A DNA stretch of 64,000 nt from Sphingomonas albertensis (GTDB taxonomy: Bacteria > Pseudomonadota > Alphaproteobacteria > Sphingomonadales > Sphingomonadaceae). Made by a program: the position numbers and the translations under genes. The notes below the pieces were generated by a model, which was given only the letters and a program-made list of their open reading frames with translations, searched no databases and was not told where the DNA came from. This document shows, in pieces, positions 12,531-18,980 of the stretch. Position 1 is the stretch's first letter, and the number at the start of each line of letters is the position of its first letter. The DNA lies in assembly GCF_014358075.1 (NCBI RefSeq), contig NZ_JACONT010000002.1:176108-240107 (forward strand), given 5' to 3'.

Positions 12531-12624
12531 TCCCTTCGAAAGATATCGATTCGCTTGTAGAACAAATCCCTTCCGATCGCCTTCGTGCCTGTGTAGGAGA
12601 AGCGCCGAGTCTGGGAGCTTGCGA

Positions 12625-12924
12625 ATGACTATGACTGGCACTTTGACGCGGGCCGATCTGGCCGAGTCGCTTCACCGGGAAGTGGGACTGTCGCGTGCGG
12701 ATTCGTCCAAGATCGTCGAACAGATCCTCGCAGAAATGTGTGGCGCTCTGTCGCACGGTGAGAACGTGAAGATTTCGGGGTTCGGGACGTTCGTGCTCCG
12801 CGACAAGGGTGAGCGCGTCGGGCGCAACCCAAAGACCGGCATCGAGGTGCCGATCGCACCGCGTCGCGTCCTCACCTTCCGCGCGAGCCAGATGATGCGT
12901 GAGCGCATCGTCGGTGCCGGCTGA
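12625..12924 (+). CDS. ihfA: Integration host factor subunit alpha
   Basis: This 99-residue HU/IHF-family protein bends DNA as a heterodimer with IHF beta. It shows the family core [20 protein letters not shown] with the beta-arm motif GRNPKTG. The frame is open upstream, but the ATG at 12625 follows GGGAG by 7 bases and gives the family length. A MerR-type gene follows immediately, an order common in alphaproteobacteria. Confidence 0.95.
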   Translation: MTMTGTLTRADLAESLHREVGLSRADSSKIVEQILAEMCGALSHGENVKISGFGTFVLRDKGERVGRNPKTGIEVPIAPRRVLTFRASQMMRERIVGAG

Positions 12925-12928
12925 ATTC

Positions 12929-13357
12929 ATGCCTGGCGACGCCGACGACGGCGCGCCCTCGACCGGCGGGACGGGCTCGACAGTTGAGGTGGGCTCGACG
13001 CCTAGCACCAAGACCGAGGCGGCGTTTCGCACGATCGGCGAACTGGCCGCCGATACCGGGCTGCCGCAGCATATCCTGCGCTATTGGGAAACGCGGTTCC
13101 CGCAGCTCCGTCCGCTCCAGCGCGCCGGCAATCGTCGCTATTACCGTGCCGAGGACGTGGCGCTGGTCCGGCGGATCGACACGCTGCTGAACCGCGAGGG
13201 CTATACCGTGCGCGGCGTGCAGCAATTGCTGTCCGGCGAGAAATCCGCACCGGCCGCAAGCGCTTCGGCTACCCCGGTACAGGTGGAGTCACCGATCCCC
13301 GCATTGAAGGCGATCCGGGCGCTGCTGGCGCAGGCGCTGATCGAGGACGCCGCCTGA
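12929..13357 (+). CDS. MerR-family transcriptional regulator
   Basis: This 142-residue protein has an N-terminal low-complexity stretch (about 30 residues rich in T, S and G) and then a MerR winged helix: TIGELAADTGLPQHILRYWE, TRFPQLRPLQRAGNRRYY and the DVALVRRIDTLLNREGYTVRG helix. There is no obvious metal- or ligand-binding C-terminal domain, only about 40 residues. In-frame GTG starts at 12899 or 12914 would overlap ihfA; I took the first ATG. Its targets are unknown. Confidence 0.88.
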   Translation: MPGDADDGAPSTGGTGSTVEVGSTPSTKTEAAFRTIGELAADTGLPQHILRYWETRFPQLRPLQRAGNRRYYRAEDVALVRRIDTLLNREGYTVRGVQQLLSGEKSAPAASASATPVQVESPIPALKAIRALLAQALIEDAA

Positions 13358-13396
13358 GCGCGTTCTCCGACGGACGTTCTTAAGGGCTATCGGAGA

Positions 13397-13428
13397 AAAC
13401 GGGGGAAGGCTCGGCCCTCCCCCGCATA
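13397..13428. terminator. Likely terminator between merR and mucR
   Basis: A GGGGGAAGG / CCCTCCCCC stem with one mismatch and a 5-base loop sits between the convergent genes. There is no long T-run. Confidence 0.5.
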
Positions 13429-13431
13429 GTC

Positions 13432-13947
13432 TCAGGCGTCGCTGCCGAGCGTCTTCTTGGCGGCATCGAGTGCTGCCTTGCCGGTCTTGCGCACTGTCTT
13501 GGCCGCGCCGTCGGTGGCCTTTTCGACGGTCGAGCCGGCCTTGCGACCCAGACCGATCGACTTTGCCATTGCGCGACGTGCTTCCGAATAGGTCGCGGCG
13601 ACCATCGGATAGTCGGGCTTCAGGTTGAAGCGTTCGCGGTACTGCTCCGGGGTCAGACCGTTGGTCGAAAGATGACGACGCAACGTCTTGTACTTCTTGC
13701 CGTCCAGCATCGAGATAATGTGGTCCGGCGACGCGAGCGACTTGCGCACCGAAACCGCCGGCTCGGATGCAGGAGCCACAGCAGCTTCGGGCTCGACTTC
13801 GCCGTTACCGGAGAGCTTTGCGACAGCGGCATGCATCGCCACGAGAAAGGCCGGCACGTCGTCGGCCGCAGTACGGGTGTTGGGGTTTGCCAGCCATGCT
13901 GCCGTCAGTTCGGCAGCAAGCTCGACCGTGTTAATCGTATCCGTCAC
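13432..13947 (-). CDS. mucR: MucR/Ros-family regulator lacking canonical zinc ligands
   Basis: This 171-residue Ros/MucR-type DNA-binding protein carries the conserved core (LDGKKYKTLRRHL, TPEQYRERFNLKPDYPMVA, YSEARRAMAKSIGLGRKAG). MucR proteins repress or activate EPS, motility and envelope genes in alphaproteobacteria, which fits the EPS locus later in the window. The classical CX2CX9HX3H finger reads S, D, H, N at the four ligand positions, so zinc binding is doubtful. The C-terminal 40 residues are a lysine/alanine-rich tail. The start is a GTG preceded by AAGGA. Confidence 0.88.
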   Translation of the reverse strand: MTDTINTVELAAELTAAWLANPNTRTAADDVPAFLVAMHAAVAKLSGNGEVEPEAAVAPASEPAVSVRKSLASPDHIISMLDGKKYKTLRRHLSTNGLTPEQYRERFNLKPDYPMVAATYSEARRAMAKSIGLGRKAGSTVEKATDGAAKTVRKTGKAALDAAKKTLGSDA

Positions 13948-14231
13948 GCTATTTCCTTGAATTCATCATGTATCCCCCGGCGGACGCCTACAACCTTTGT
14001 TCGCGAATGAACACTGTATGTTTGCGGGTAATTGCGATCCAATACTCGGACCGAACTGGATAGAATGCGTTTCGCCGCTTCTGGGACAATCGCGGCTCGA
14101 ACATTATCGACCAGGCCTTGATGTTCCGGGTCTATCGATATCCACCAATCCGCAATGAAGGACGGCGCCGGATGGACAAGACCTTGGCCACGCAAATCGT
14201 TCCAGAACGCCGACACTATCTTTGCCGGCAT
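13944..14231 (-). CDS. Hypothetical protein upstream of mucR
   Basis: The frame from the ATG ending at 14231 encodes 95 residues and could extend to a TTG ending at 14282. Its stop overlaps the mucR GTG start (GTGA), which suggests a coupled gene. The sequence looks protein-like (AFWNDLRGQGLVHPAPSFI, ADWWISIDPEHQG) but I recognise no family. GC content is visibly lower than in the surroundings, and the frame next to it upstream looks decayed, so it may be the remnant of a longer acquired gene. Confidence 0.4.
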   Translation of the reverse strand: MPAKIVSAFWNDLRGQGLVHPAPSFIADWWISIDPEHQGLVDNVRAAIVPEAAKRILSSSVRVLDRNYPQTYSVHSRTKVVGVRRGIHDEFKEIA

Positions 14232-14728
14232 CGCCGCGTCATTCGCCGGAATATTATCGGGCGAGGTGACAGGCGCTATCAACGCCGAAGCGATGTCGGG
14301 AGCGCTATTCGCGACGGCAGGTCTATCCTGACAGACCGGATCTCCCTGGTCTTGTCGTCATAATCGCAACGATGCGCCCTTCTTTGGAGACTAGCGCTGC
14401 ATGCCGATCCAATCGCAGAGATAACCTCCGCGCGCGATGCCGGAATGACCGATCGATCAATTTCGATCCCGCCGAGGCCGAAACCGGCGGGCGGCCGAAT
14501 AGCGCGGTGATGCCATGAAGTAGCGACCTAGCCGTTGATCGTCGGACGCATAACTCGGCAGGCGCCCGAACTATCCGCACTTTATCGAAGACACGGCCAA
14601 ACGGGCGTGGGACGCGTCGGGAAGAGGGCAGTCTAGTCTGATTGCCCCCTTCCCCATCGTTCGCACGCCCGGGTCGTCAGCCCGGGTCGTCAGCCCGGAT
14701 CGTCTAGCACCGGATCGTCTAGCAAATG
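14232..14728. other. Lower-GC region without a supported gene
   Basis: I see no convincing gene. Short minus-strand frames here switch phase and could be a degraded coding sequence. At 14668-14723 there are four imperfect 13-15 bp tandem units based on CCCGGGTCGTCAG / CCGGATCGTCTAG. Confidence 0.5.
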
Positions 14729-15154
14729 TCAGGCTAGCGTCAGGCCTACATCGACGTTGCCGCGCGTCGCGTTCGAATACGGGCAAATCTGATGCGCCGC
14801 ATCCACCAGCTTTTCCGCCTGATCGCGCTCGATACCCGGCAGCGAGACGGTAAGATCGGCGGTGATGCCGAAGCCACCGGCCGAACGCGGCCCGATGCCG
14901 ACCTTTGCAGTGACCGAGACATCGTCGGGGATCTTCATCTTCAGCTGCTGGCCAGCGACCTTCAGTGCGCCGATGAAGCATGCGGAATAGCCTGCCGCGA
15001 ATAACTGCTCGGGATTGCTGCCGTTGCCGCCGGCGCCGCCGAGTTCCTTCGGGGTCGAAAGCGCTACGTCGAAACGGCCGTCCTGCGAGCGCGCATGACC
15101 GTCGCGACCGCCGGTTGCGGTGGCTTCGGTGGTGTATTTGACGTCGACCGACAT
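14729..15154 (-). CDS. ohr: Organic hydroperoxide resistance protein (Ohr)
   Basis: This 141-residue Ohr/OsmC-fold thiol peroxidase reduces organic and fatty-acid hydroperoxides in the cytosol. The redox cysteines are C59 (GYSACF) and C124 (HQICPYSNATRGN). It is divergent from the MarR-type ohrR gene, and the shared 119-bp region carries two matching palindromes, the usual arrangement for peroxide-inducible control. Confidence 0.96.
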   Translation of the reverse strand: MSVDVKYTTEATATGGRDGHARSQDGRFDVALSTPKELGGAGGNGSNPEQLFAAGYSACFIGALKVAGQQLKMKIPDDVSVTAKVGIGPRSAGGFGITADLTVSLPGIERDQAEKLVDAAHQICPYSNATRGNVDVGLTLA

Positions 15155-15172
15155 GATGTATCTCCGTGTTTG

Positions 15173-15184
15173 TTATCGCGATAA
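15173..15184. promoter_or_regulatory. Putative OhrR operator 1
   Basis: TTATCGCGATAA is a perfect 12-bp palindrome 19 bp upstream of the ohr start. A matching half-degenerate copy lies 50 bp away at 15223. Confidence 0.6.
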
Positions 15185-15222
15185 GGGATTTAGGGAGTCT
15201 CGATGCCGGCGTCCAGTATAAT

Positions 15223-15234
15223 TTGTCGCGATAA
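15223..15234. promoter_or_regulatory. Putative OhrR operator 2
   Basis: TTGTCGCGATAA differs from operator 1 at one base and lies 39 bp upstream of the ohrR start. Centres are 50 bp apart, about five helical turns. Confidence 0.55.
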
Positions 15235-15273
15235 TCATTTTTGTGCTAATCGATGCCGATAAGGAGTCCTGCC

Positions 15274-15723
15274 GTGTCCGATCCGCTGCCGCTAGACGAT
15301 CAGCTCTGTTTCTCGCTCTACGCCGCGACCATCGCGATAAACCGCGCGTACAAGCCGGTGCTCGATCGGCTGGGGATCACCTACCCGCAGTTTCTCGTCC
15401 TCCAGACGCTGAACGAAGCGGAGGACGGTTGCTCGATCGGGGCGATCGCAGACCGGCTGGCGCTCGAGCCGAGCACCATCACGCCATTGGCGAAGCGGCT
15501 GGAGGCCGCCGGGCTGGTGACGCGGGTGCGCAACCCTGCTGACGAACGCCAGGTCCGGGTGCGCCTGACCGACGCCGGTAAGGCCCGCTGGGCGGAGACC
15601 GGATGTTTGGGGCCGCTGATCGTGGAGCGCTCGGGGATGACGCCCGACCGTCTGGCGGCGCTCAATACCGAAGTTGCCGCGCTCCGCCGCGCGCTGGCTG
15701 ACAGCCGACCAGCCCCGTCCTGA
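15274..15723 (+). CDS. ohrR: OhrR, MarR-family organic peroxide sensor
   Basis: This 149-residue MarR-type repressor is predicted to sense organic peroxides. The reactive cysteine is C12 in DDQLCFSLYAA. A second cysteine at C111 (TGCLGP) could be the resolving partner, as in two-Cys OhrR proteins. The winged helix spans roughly residues 40-100 (EPSTITPLAKRLEAAGLVTR, then DERQVRVRLTDAG). The GTG at 15274 has AAGGAG seven bases upstream, better than the ATG at 15253. It is divergent from ohr. Confidence 0.93.
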   Translation: MSDPLPLDDQLCFSLYAATIAINRAYKPVLDRLGITYPQFLVLQTLNEAEDGCSIGAIADRLALEPSTITPLAKRLEAAGLVTRVRNPADERQVRVRLTDAGKARWAETGCLGPLIVERSGMTPDRLAALNTEVAALRRALADSRPAPS

Positions 15724-15736
15724 CCGTTCCCGTGGT

Positions 15737-15784
15737 CAGGGCCCCGCGTTCAGGGACCCGCGTTCAGGGACCCGCGTTCAGGGA
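15737..15784. repeat. Three tandem 14-bp repeats
   Basis: Three copies of CAGGG(A/C)CCCGCGTT plus a partial fourth follow the ohrR stop and precede the histidine-kinase gene. Confidence 0.85.
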
Positions 15785-15830
15785 ATTGCCCGGATAGGCG
15801 ACAGCGGCTCGATCGTGCAAACAGCCGACG

Positions 15831-17411
15831 ATGACTCCGCGCGCGCCCGTCCCTGCCCCGTTTCGCGTATCCCTTCCCGATCTGCCATGGTTGCTCGGCT
15901 ATGCGGTGGCGTTCTGGGTGGCGCACCATATCGCCTCGGAATGGGGCGGTCGGGGCTTCTATTCGCTGCTCTATCCGGCGGCGGGTTTCCGCATGGCGCT
16001 GCTATGGCGGCGCGGTCCCCGGCTACTTCCGGGGTTGGTGATCGCCGAAATTCTGGTGCAGTGCACGACGGGCGTGATCGATCTCCGTTCTCCAGAATGG
16101 GCAATCCACCTGACCGGAGTTATCAGGCCGCCGCTAGCTTATGGCCTGGTCGTCCTGCTCGTTCGCCATGTCGCGGGCCGTGCCCATACGAGCATGAGCG
16201 TAGCGCCGATGCCGCTTGGGCTTGCGTCGGTCGGCGCACCGATTGCCGCGGCCCTGGCCGCGTTGCCATGGTCGTTGCTGCGCCCCGACCTGACCGGCGT
16301 TTCCGGGCTGCGCGACGTGGTGACGTCGCTGACCGGATTCGTGGTCGGCGACCTGCTAGGAGTCCTGCTGCTCACGCCGCCGCTGCTCTGGCTCGCCGAA
16401 TTCCTGTCCGGCACCGCATCGCGGCCGGAAAAACCACGGACATCCGCGGTAATCGAGGCCGTCGGTGTTCTAGCCACCTCGATAGGAACCGAGATCCTGC
16501 TCGCGAAAATCGGCCTCGGGACGCCCCATACGCCCGTGCTGCTGGCGGTAGCGTGGATCGGCCTGCGATCCGGCCGCACCGCGAGCTGGCTTGCCATCGC
16601 CGTCGTCGCCGCGATCGTGCTGCCGCGCACCGCAATGCCGATGCGGATGGACGAACGGCTGGCCCTGCATATGAGCCTCGCCTCGATCATGGTCGTTGGG
16701 TATCTCGCCGGCAGCTTCGCCGATGCGCAAGCCAGAGCGCGCGGCGATCTCGAACGCCGGGATCGCCTGCTGTTCCAGGCCGAGCGATTGAAGACGTTGC
16801 GCGCTATGTCGGTGGCGGTCATCCACGAGATCAGCCAACCTTTGTCCACACTGGCGATCGAGGCCAAGCACCTGCATGAGATCACCGTATCGGCCGACCC
16901 AGAAATCGCCACGACCGCGGCGTTGATCGATCGCAAGGCAGCCGCGCTCTCCACTCTGGTCCGTCGATTGCGGCGCTTCGGGGGAAGAGCGGTCGACGAA
17001 CCGACGCCGTTACCGCTAGCGGCGCTGATCGATACCGTCGCGGCATTGGCGCATCCCGAAGCGAAATCCCGGGGCGTGACGCTCACGATCGAGACGGTCG
17101 ACCCGGACCTCGTCGTACTCGCCCAGGAAGTGGAACTGGCGCAGGCGATCGTCAACCTCGTGCGCAATGCGGTCCAGGCCCGCGGCAACGGCCAAGTGTC
17201 GCTTGGCGTGACAAGCGAGGACGGCAAAGCCCGTATCGTCGTGACGAACCGATCTCGCCCCGATCGCAGTCCACAGCCGGGCATGGGTATCGGCGTCCTG
17301 GTGGCCCGCGCGATCGTCGAGGCGCATGGCGGCAGCCTTACCAGGACAAGCGATGACACCGGCGAAACCCGCGCGACGATCCTCCTCCCGTTGCTGGGTG
17401 AAACCGAATGA
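15831..17411 (+). CDS. Membrane sensor histidine kinase with MASE1-like N-terminus
   Basis: This 526-residue protein has about eight to ten hydrophobic helices over residues 18-300, resembling the MASE1 integral-membrane sensor. A kinase core follows. The phospho-acceptor is H332 in VIHEISQPLS. The N box is NLVRNAVQARGNG and the G box is PGMGIGVLVARAIVEAHGGS. Its stop overlaps the start of the response regulator (ATGA), so the two are one operon. The HEISQPLS type H-box is typical of kinases paired with FixJ-like regulators. The signal is unknown. Confidence 0.9.
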   Translation: MTPRAPVPAPFRVSLPDLPWLLGYAVAFWVAHHIASEWGGRGFYSLLYPAAGFRMALLWRRGPRLLPGLVIAEILVQCTTGVIDLRSPEWAIHLTGVIRPPLAYGLVVLLVRHVAGRAHTSMSVAPMPLGLASVGAPIAAALAALPWSLLRPDLTGVSGLRDVVTSLTGFVVGDLLGVLLLTPPLLWLAEFLSGTASRPEKPRTSAVIEAVGVLATSIGTEILLAKIGLGTPHTPVLLAVAWIGLRSGRTASWLAIAVVAAIVLPRTAMPMRMDERLALHMSLASIMVVGYLAGSFADAQARARGDLERRDRLLFQAERLKTLRAMSVAVIHEISQPLSTLAIEAKHLHEITVSADPEIATTAALIDRKAAALSTLVRRLRRFGGRAVDEPTPLPLAALIDTVAALAHPEAKSRGVTLTIETVDPDLVVLAQEVELAQAIVNLVRNAVQARGNGQVSLGVTSEDGKARIVVTNRSRPDRSPQPGMGIGVLVARAIVEAHGGSLTRTSDDTGETRATILLPLLGETE

Positions 17412-17992
17412 CCGATCCTACCCGCGGACTCGTCTATGTCGTCGATGACGATCGGGATCTCGGCGCTGCCGTCGCCCGGTTGCTCGGTCGCCACGGCCAT
17501 GTCGCCGAGCCGTTCCTCGATCCTGTGCCACTGCTGGCGGTATACGGGCAGGCACCGGCACATTGCATCGTCACCGACGTGATGATGGGCGACATCGACG
17601 GGTTCGACTTTGCCGATCGGGTTCGCGCCGTCGACCCGACCGTCGCGATCGTCTTCATGACCGCATGGCCGACGACCGCCAACGCGGTCGATGCGGTACG
17701 GCGCTATGGTGGCCTCGACTATCTCGAAAAACCGATCGACGAGGATCGGCTGCTGGCCGCGGTGTGCGAAGGCGTCGCTTGGTCGAAGACGCAGCGATCG
17801 GCGCTTGCACGCACCGCGGCGCTGACACCGCGCCAGCGCCAAGTGTTCGATCTGCTGGTCAAGGGCCACAATAACCAGGCGATCGCCGCCGCACTCGCCA
17901 TCAGTCCCAAGACGGTGGAGGACCACCGGGCCGCGATCGTCGCCAAGACCGGTACCAACGGCATCGCCCAATTGATCGCACTCGCCCGGTAA
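17408..17992 (+). CDS. FixJ/LuxR-type response regulator
   Basis: This 194-residue regulator has a receiver domain (VYVVDDDRDLG, phospho-acceptor D57 in IVTDVMMGDIDGF, switch residues FMTAW and EKPIDE) and a C-terminal LuxR/GerE helix-turn-helix (LTPRQRQVFDLLVKGHNNQA, then ISPKTVEDHRAAIVAKTG). It overlaps its kinase by 4 bp. The next gene downstream is a PilZ-like gene 93 bp away. Targets are not visible. Confidence 0.93.
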   Translation: MTDPTRGLVYVVDDDRDLGAAVARLLGRHGHVAEPFLDPVPLLAVYGQAPAHCIVTDVMMGDIDGFDFADRVRAVDPTVAIVFMTAWPTTANAVDAVRRYGGLDYLEKPIDEDRLLAAVCEGVAWSKTQRSALARTAALTPRQRQVFDLLVKGHNNQAIAAALAISPKTVEDHRAAIVAKTGTNGIAQLIALAR

Positions 17993-18084
17993 CGCGCACC
18001 GAGCTCCGTATATTTCCCGGATTGGGAGCACCGCAACTTCGAGATACCGATCGCCGATGATGACGTCATGAGATCGGGTATACA

Positions 18085-18570
18085 TTGCCAGCCTTGAAAG
18101 AACTGTCCGTGCCCTGCCGGATGAACGTCAATGGCAAGTGGTCGAACGGATGTATCCATGACGTATCGGATCGGGGACTTCTCGTCTCCAGCGCGGCGCC
18201 CCCGGCTATTGGCACATATGTCGATATCCGGCGCGGGGCTCTCGTGATCATCGGACGTGTCGTCTGGAGCGGTGGCAGTCGCTTCGGCGTACGGACCCAG
18301 GACCCGGTCAGCGTCGCCGCGCTCCTGAACGAGTCCCCGCCCGCGCGCGGCCCGGCAAACGCCGATCGGCGAAGCCACATCCGGGAAGACTTCAGCAGGC
18401 ATGTAAACCAGCGGGCCGATCGCAGCAGACGCCACTCGTCGGCTTTGCAGTTCATATGCCTGACGATCATCGGCATGGGGATGGCGTGCTTTGCGGCAAT
18501 GCTCTGTTATCGGGCGCTCACCACCCCGCTTGGCGCCGTAGCCGAGCTGCTCGGCGGGCCCGTGACGTGA
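18085..18570 (+). CDS. PilZ-like protein with C-terminal membrane helix
   Basis: This 161-residue protein has an N-terminal PilZ-like barrel (LSVPCRMNVNGKWSNGCIHD, then VSDRGLLVSS). The DxSxxG motif is there, but the RxxxR arginines that clamp c-di-GMP are not visible. A basic linker leads to one hydrophobic helix near the C-terminus (ICLTIIGMGMACFAAMLCY). The start is uncertain: TTG at 18085 or GTG at 18109. A second PilZ protein with the same layout sits at 42665-43135 in the EPS locus. Confidence 0.65.
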   Translation: MPALKELSVPCRMNVNGKWSNGCIHDVSDRGLLVSSAAPPAIGTYVDIRRGALVIIGRVVWSGGSRFGVRTQDPVSVAALLNESPPARGPANADRRSHIREDFSRHVNQRADRSRRHSSALQFICLTIIGMGMACFAAMLCYRALTTPLGAVAELLGGPVT

Positions 18571-18600
18571 GCGACATACGCTAAGTATCGGCGAAAGAAG

Positions 18601-18626
18601 GTCATATAAAGAATTCTTTATATGAC
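18601..18626. promoter_or_regulatory. Perfect 26-bp AT-rich palindrome
   Basis: Arms GTCATATAAAGAA and TTCTTTATATGAC are perfect complements with no loop. The element stands out in GC-rich DNA between the PilZ gene and the cobalamin riboswitch. It could be a dimer-binding operator or part of the riboswitch promoter. Confidence 0.6.
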
Positions 18627-18661
18627 GCTTGACCGTCTTCCGGGAAGCTGGGACACGGGGC

Positions 18662-18879
18662 GCGTCGAGGTTCTTCGGTCGCGCAATCGTCCCGAAGCTA
18701 AGACGGGAAGCCGGTGCGGATCTCCTTCTAGGAACCAGGTCCCAGGCCGGCGCTGCCCCCGCAACTGTAAGCGGCGAGCGACGGTCGACGAGTGTCACTG
18801 GCGGTAGGACCCGCCGGGAAGGCCAGACCGGCGTCATGACCCGCGAGCCAGGATACCTGCCTCCGACGCGATAACGTCC
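18662..18879 (+). promoter_or_regulatory. Cobalamin riboswitch
   Basis: The conserved adenosylcobalamin-aptamer blocks are in order: GGGAAGCCGGTG, then GCTGCCCCCGCAACTGTAAG, GTCACTGG, CCGGGAAGGC, and the closing GCGAGCCAGGATACCTGCC. GCGTCG at the 5' end pairs with CGACGC at the 3' end as P1. It lies about 100 bp upstream of a TonB-dependent receptor, whose expression it should reduce when cobalamin is plentiful. Confidence 0.95.
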
Positions 18880-18980
18880 ACCGGCGGGGATTCCGGGCTG
18901 GCTGCTTGCATGCACGCGGCCGGACAATCCGAACGCGGCCTGTTTCGCGTCCATCCGTCTTCTTCGCCCTTCACCGGGGT

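Noticed and set aside
14323..14580. 85-codon minus-strand frame
   Set aside because: It is arginine-rich, has no ribosome site and lies in a low-GC stretch that looks decayed. It may be a fragment but not a working gene.
15737..15784. Short tandem repeats considered as a CRISPR array
   Set aside because: The units are 14 bp and directly adjacent, without spacers, and no cas gene is visible.
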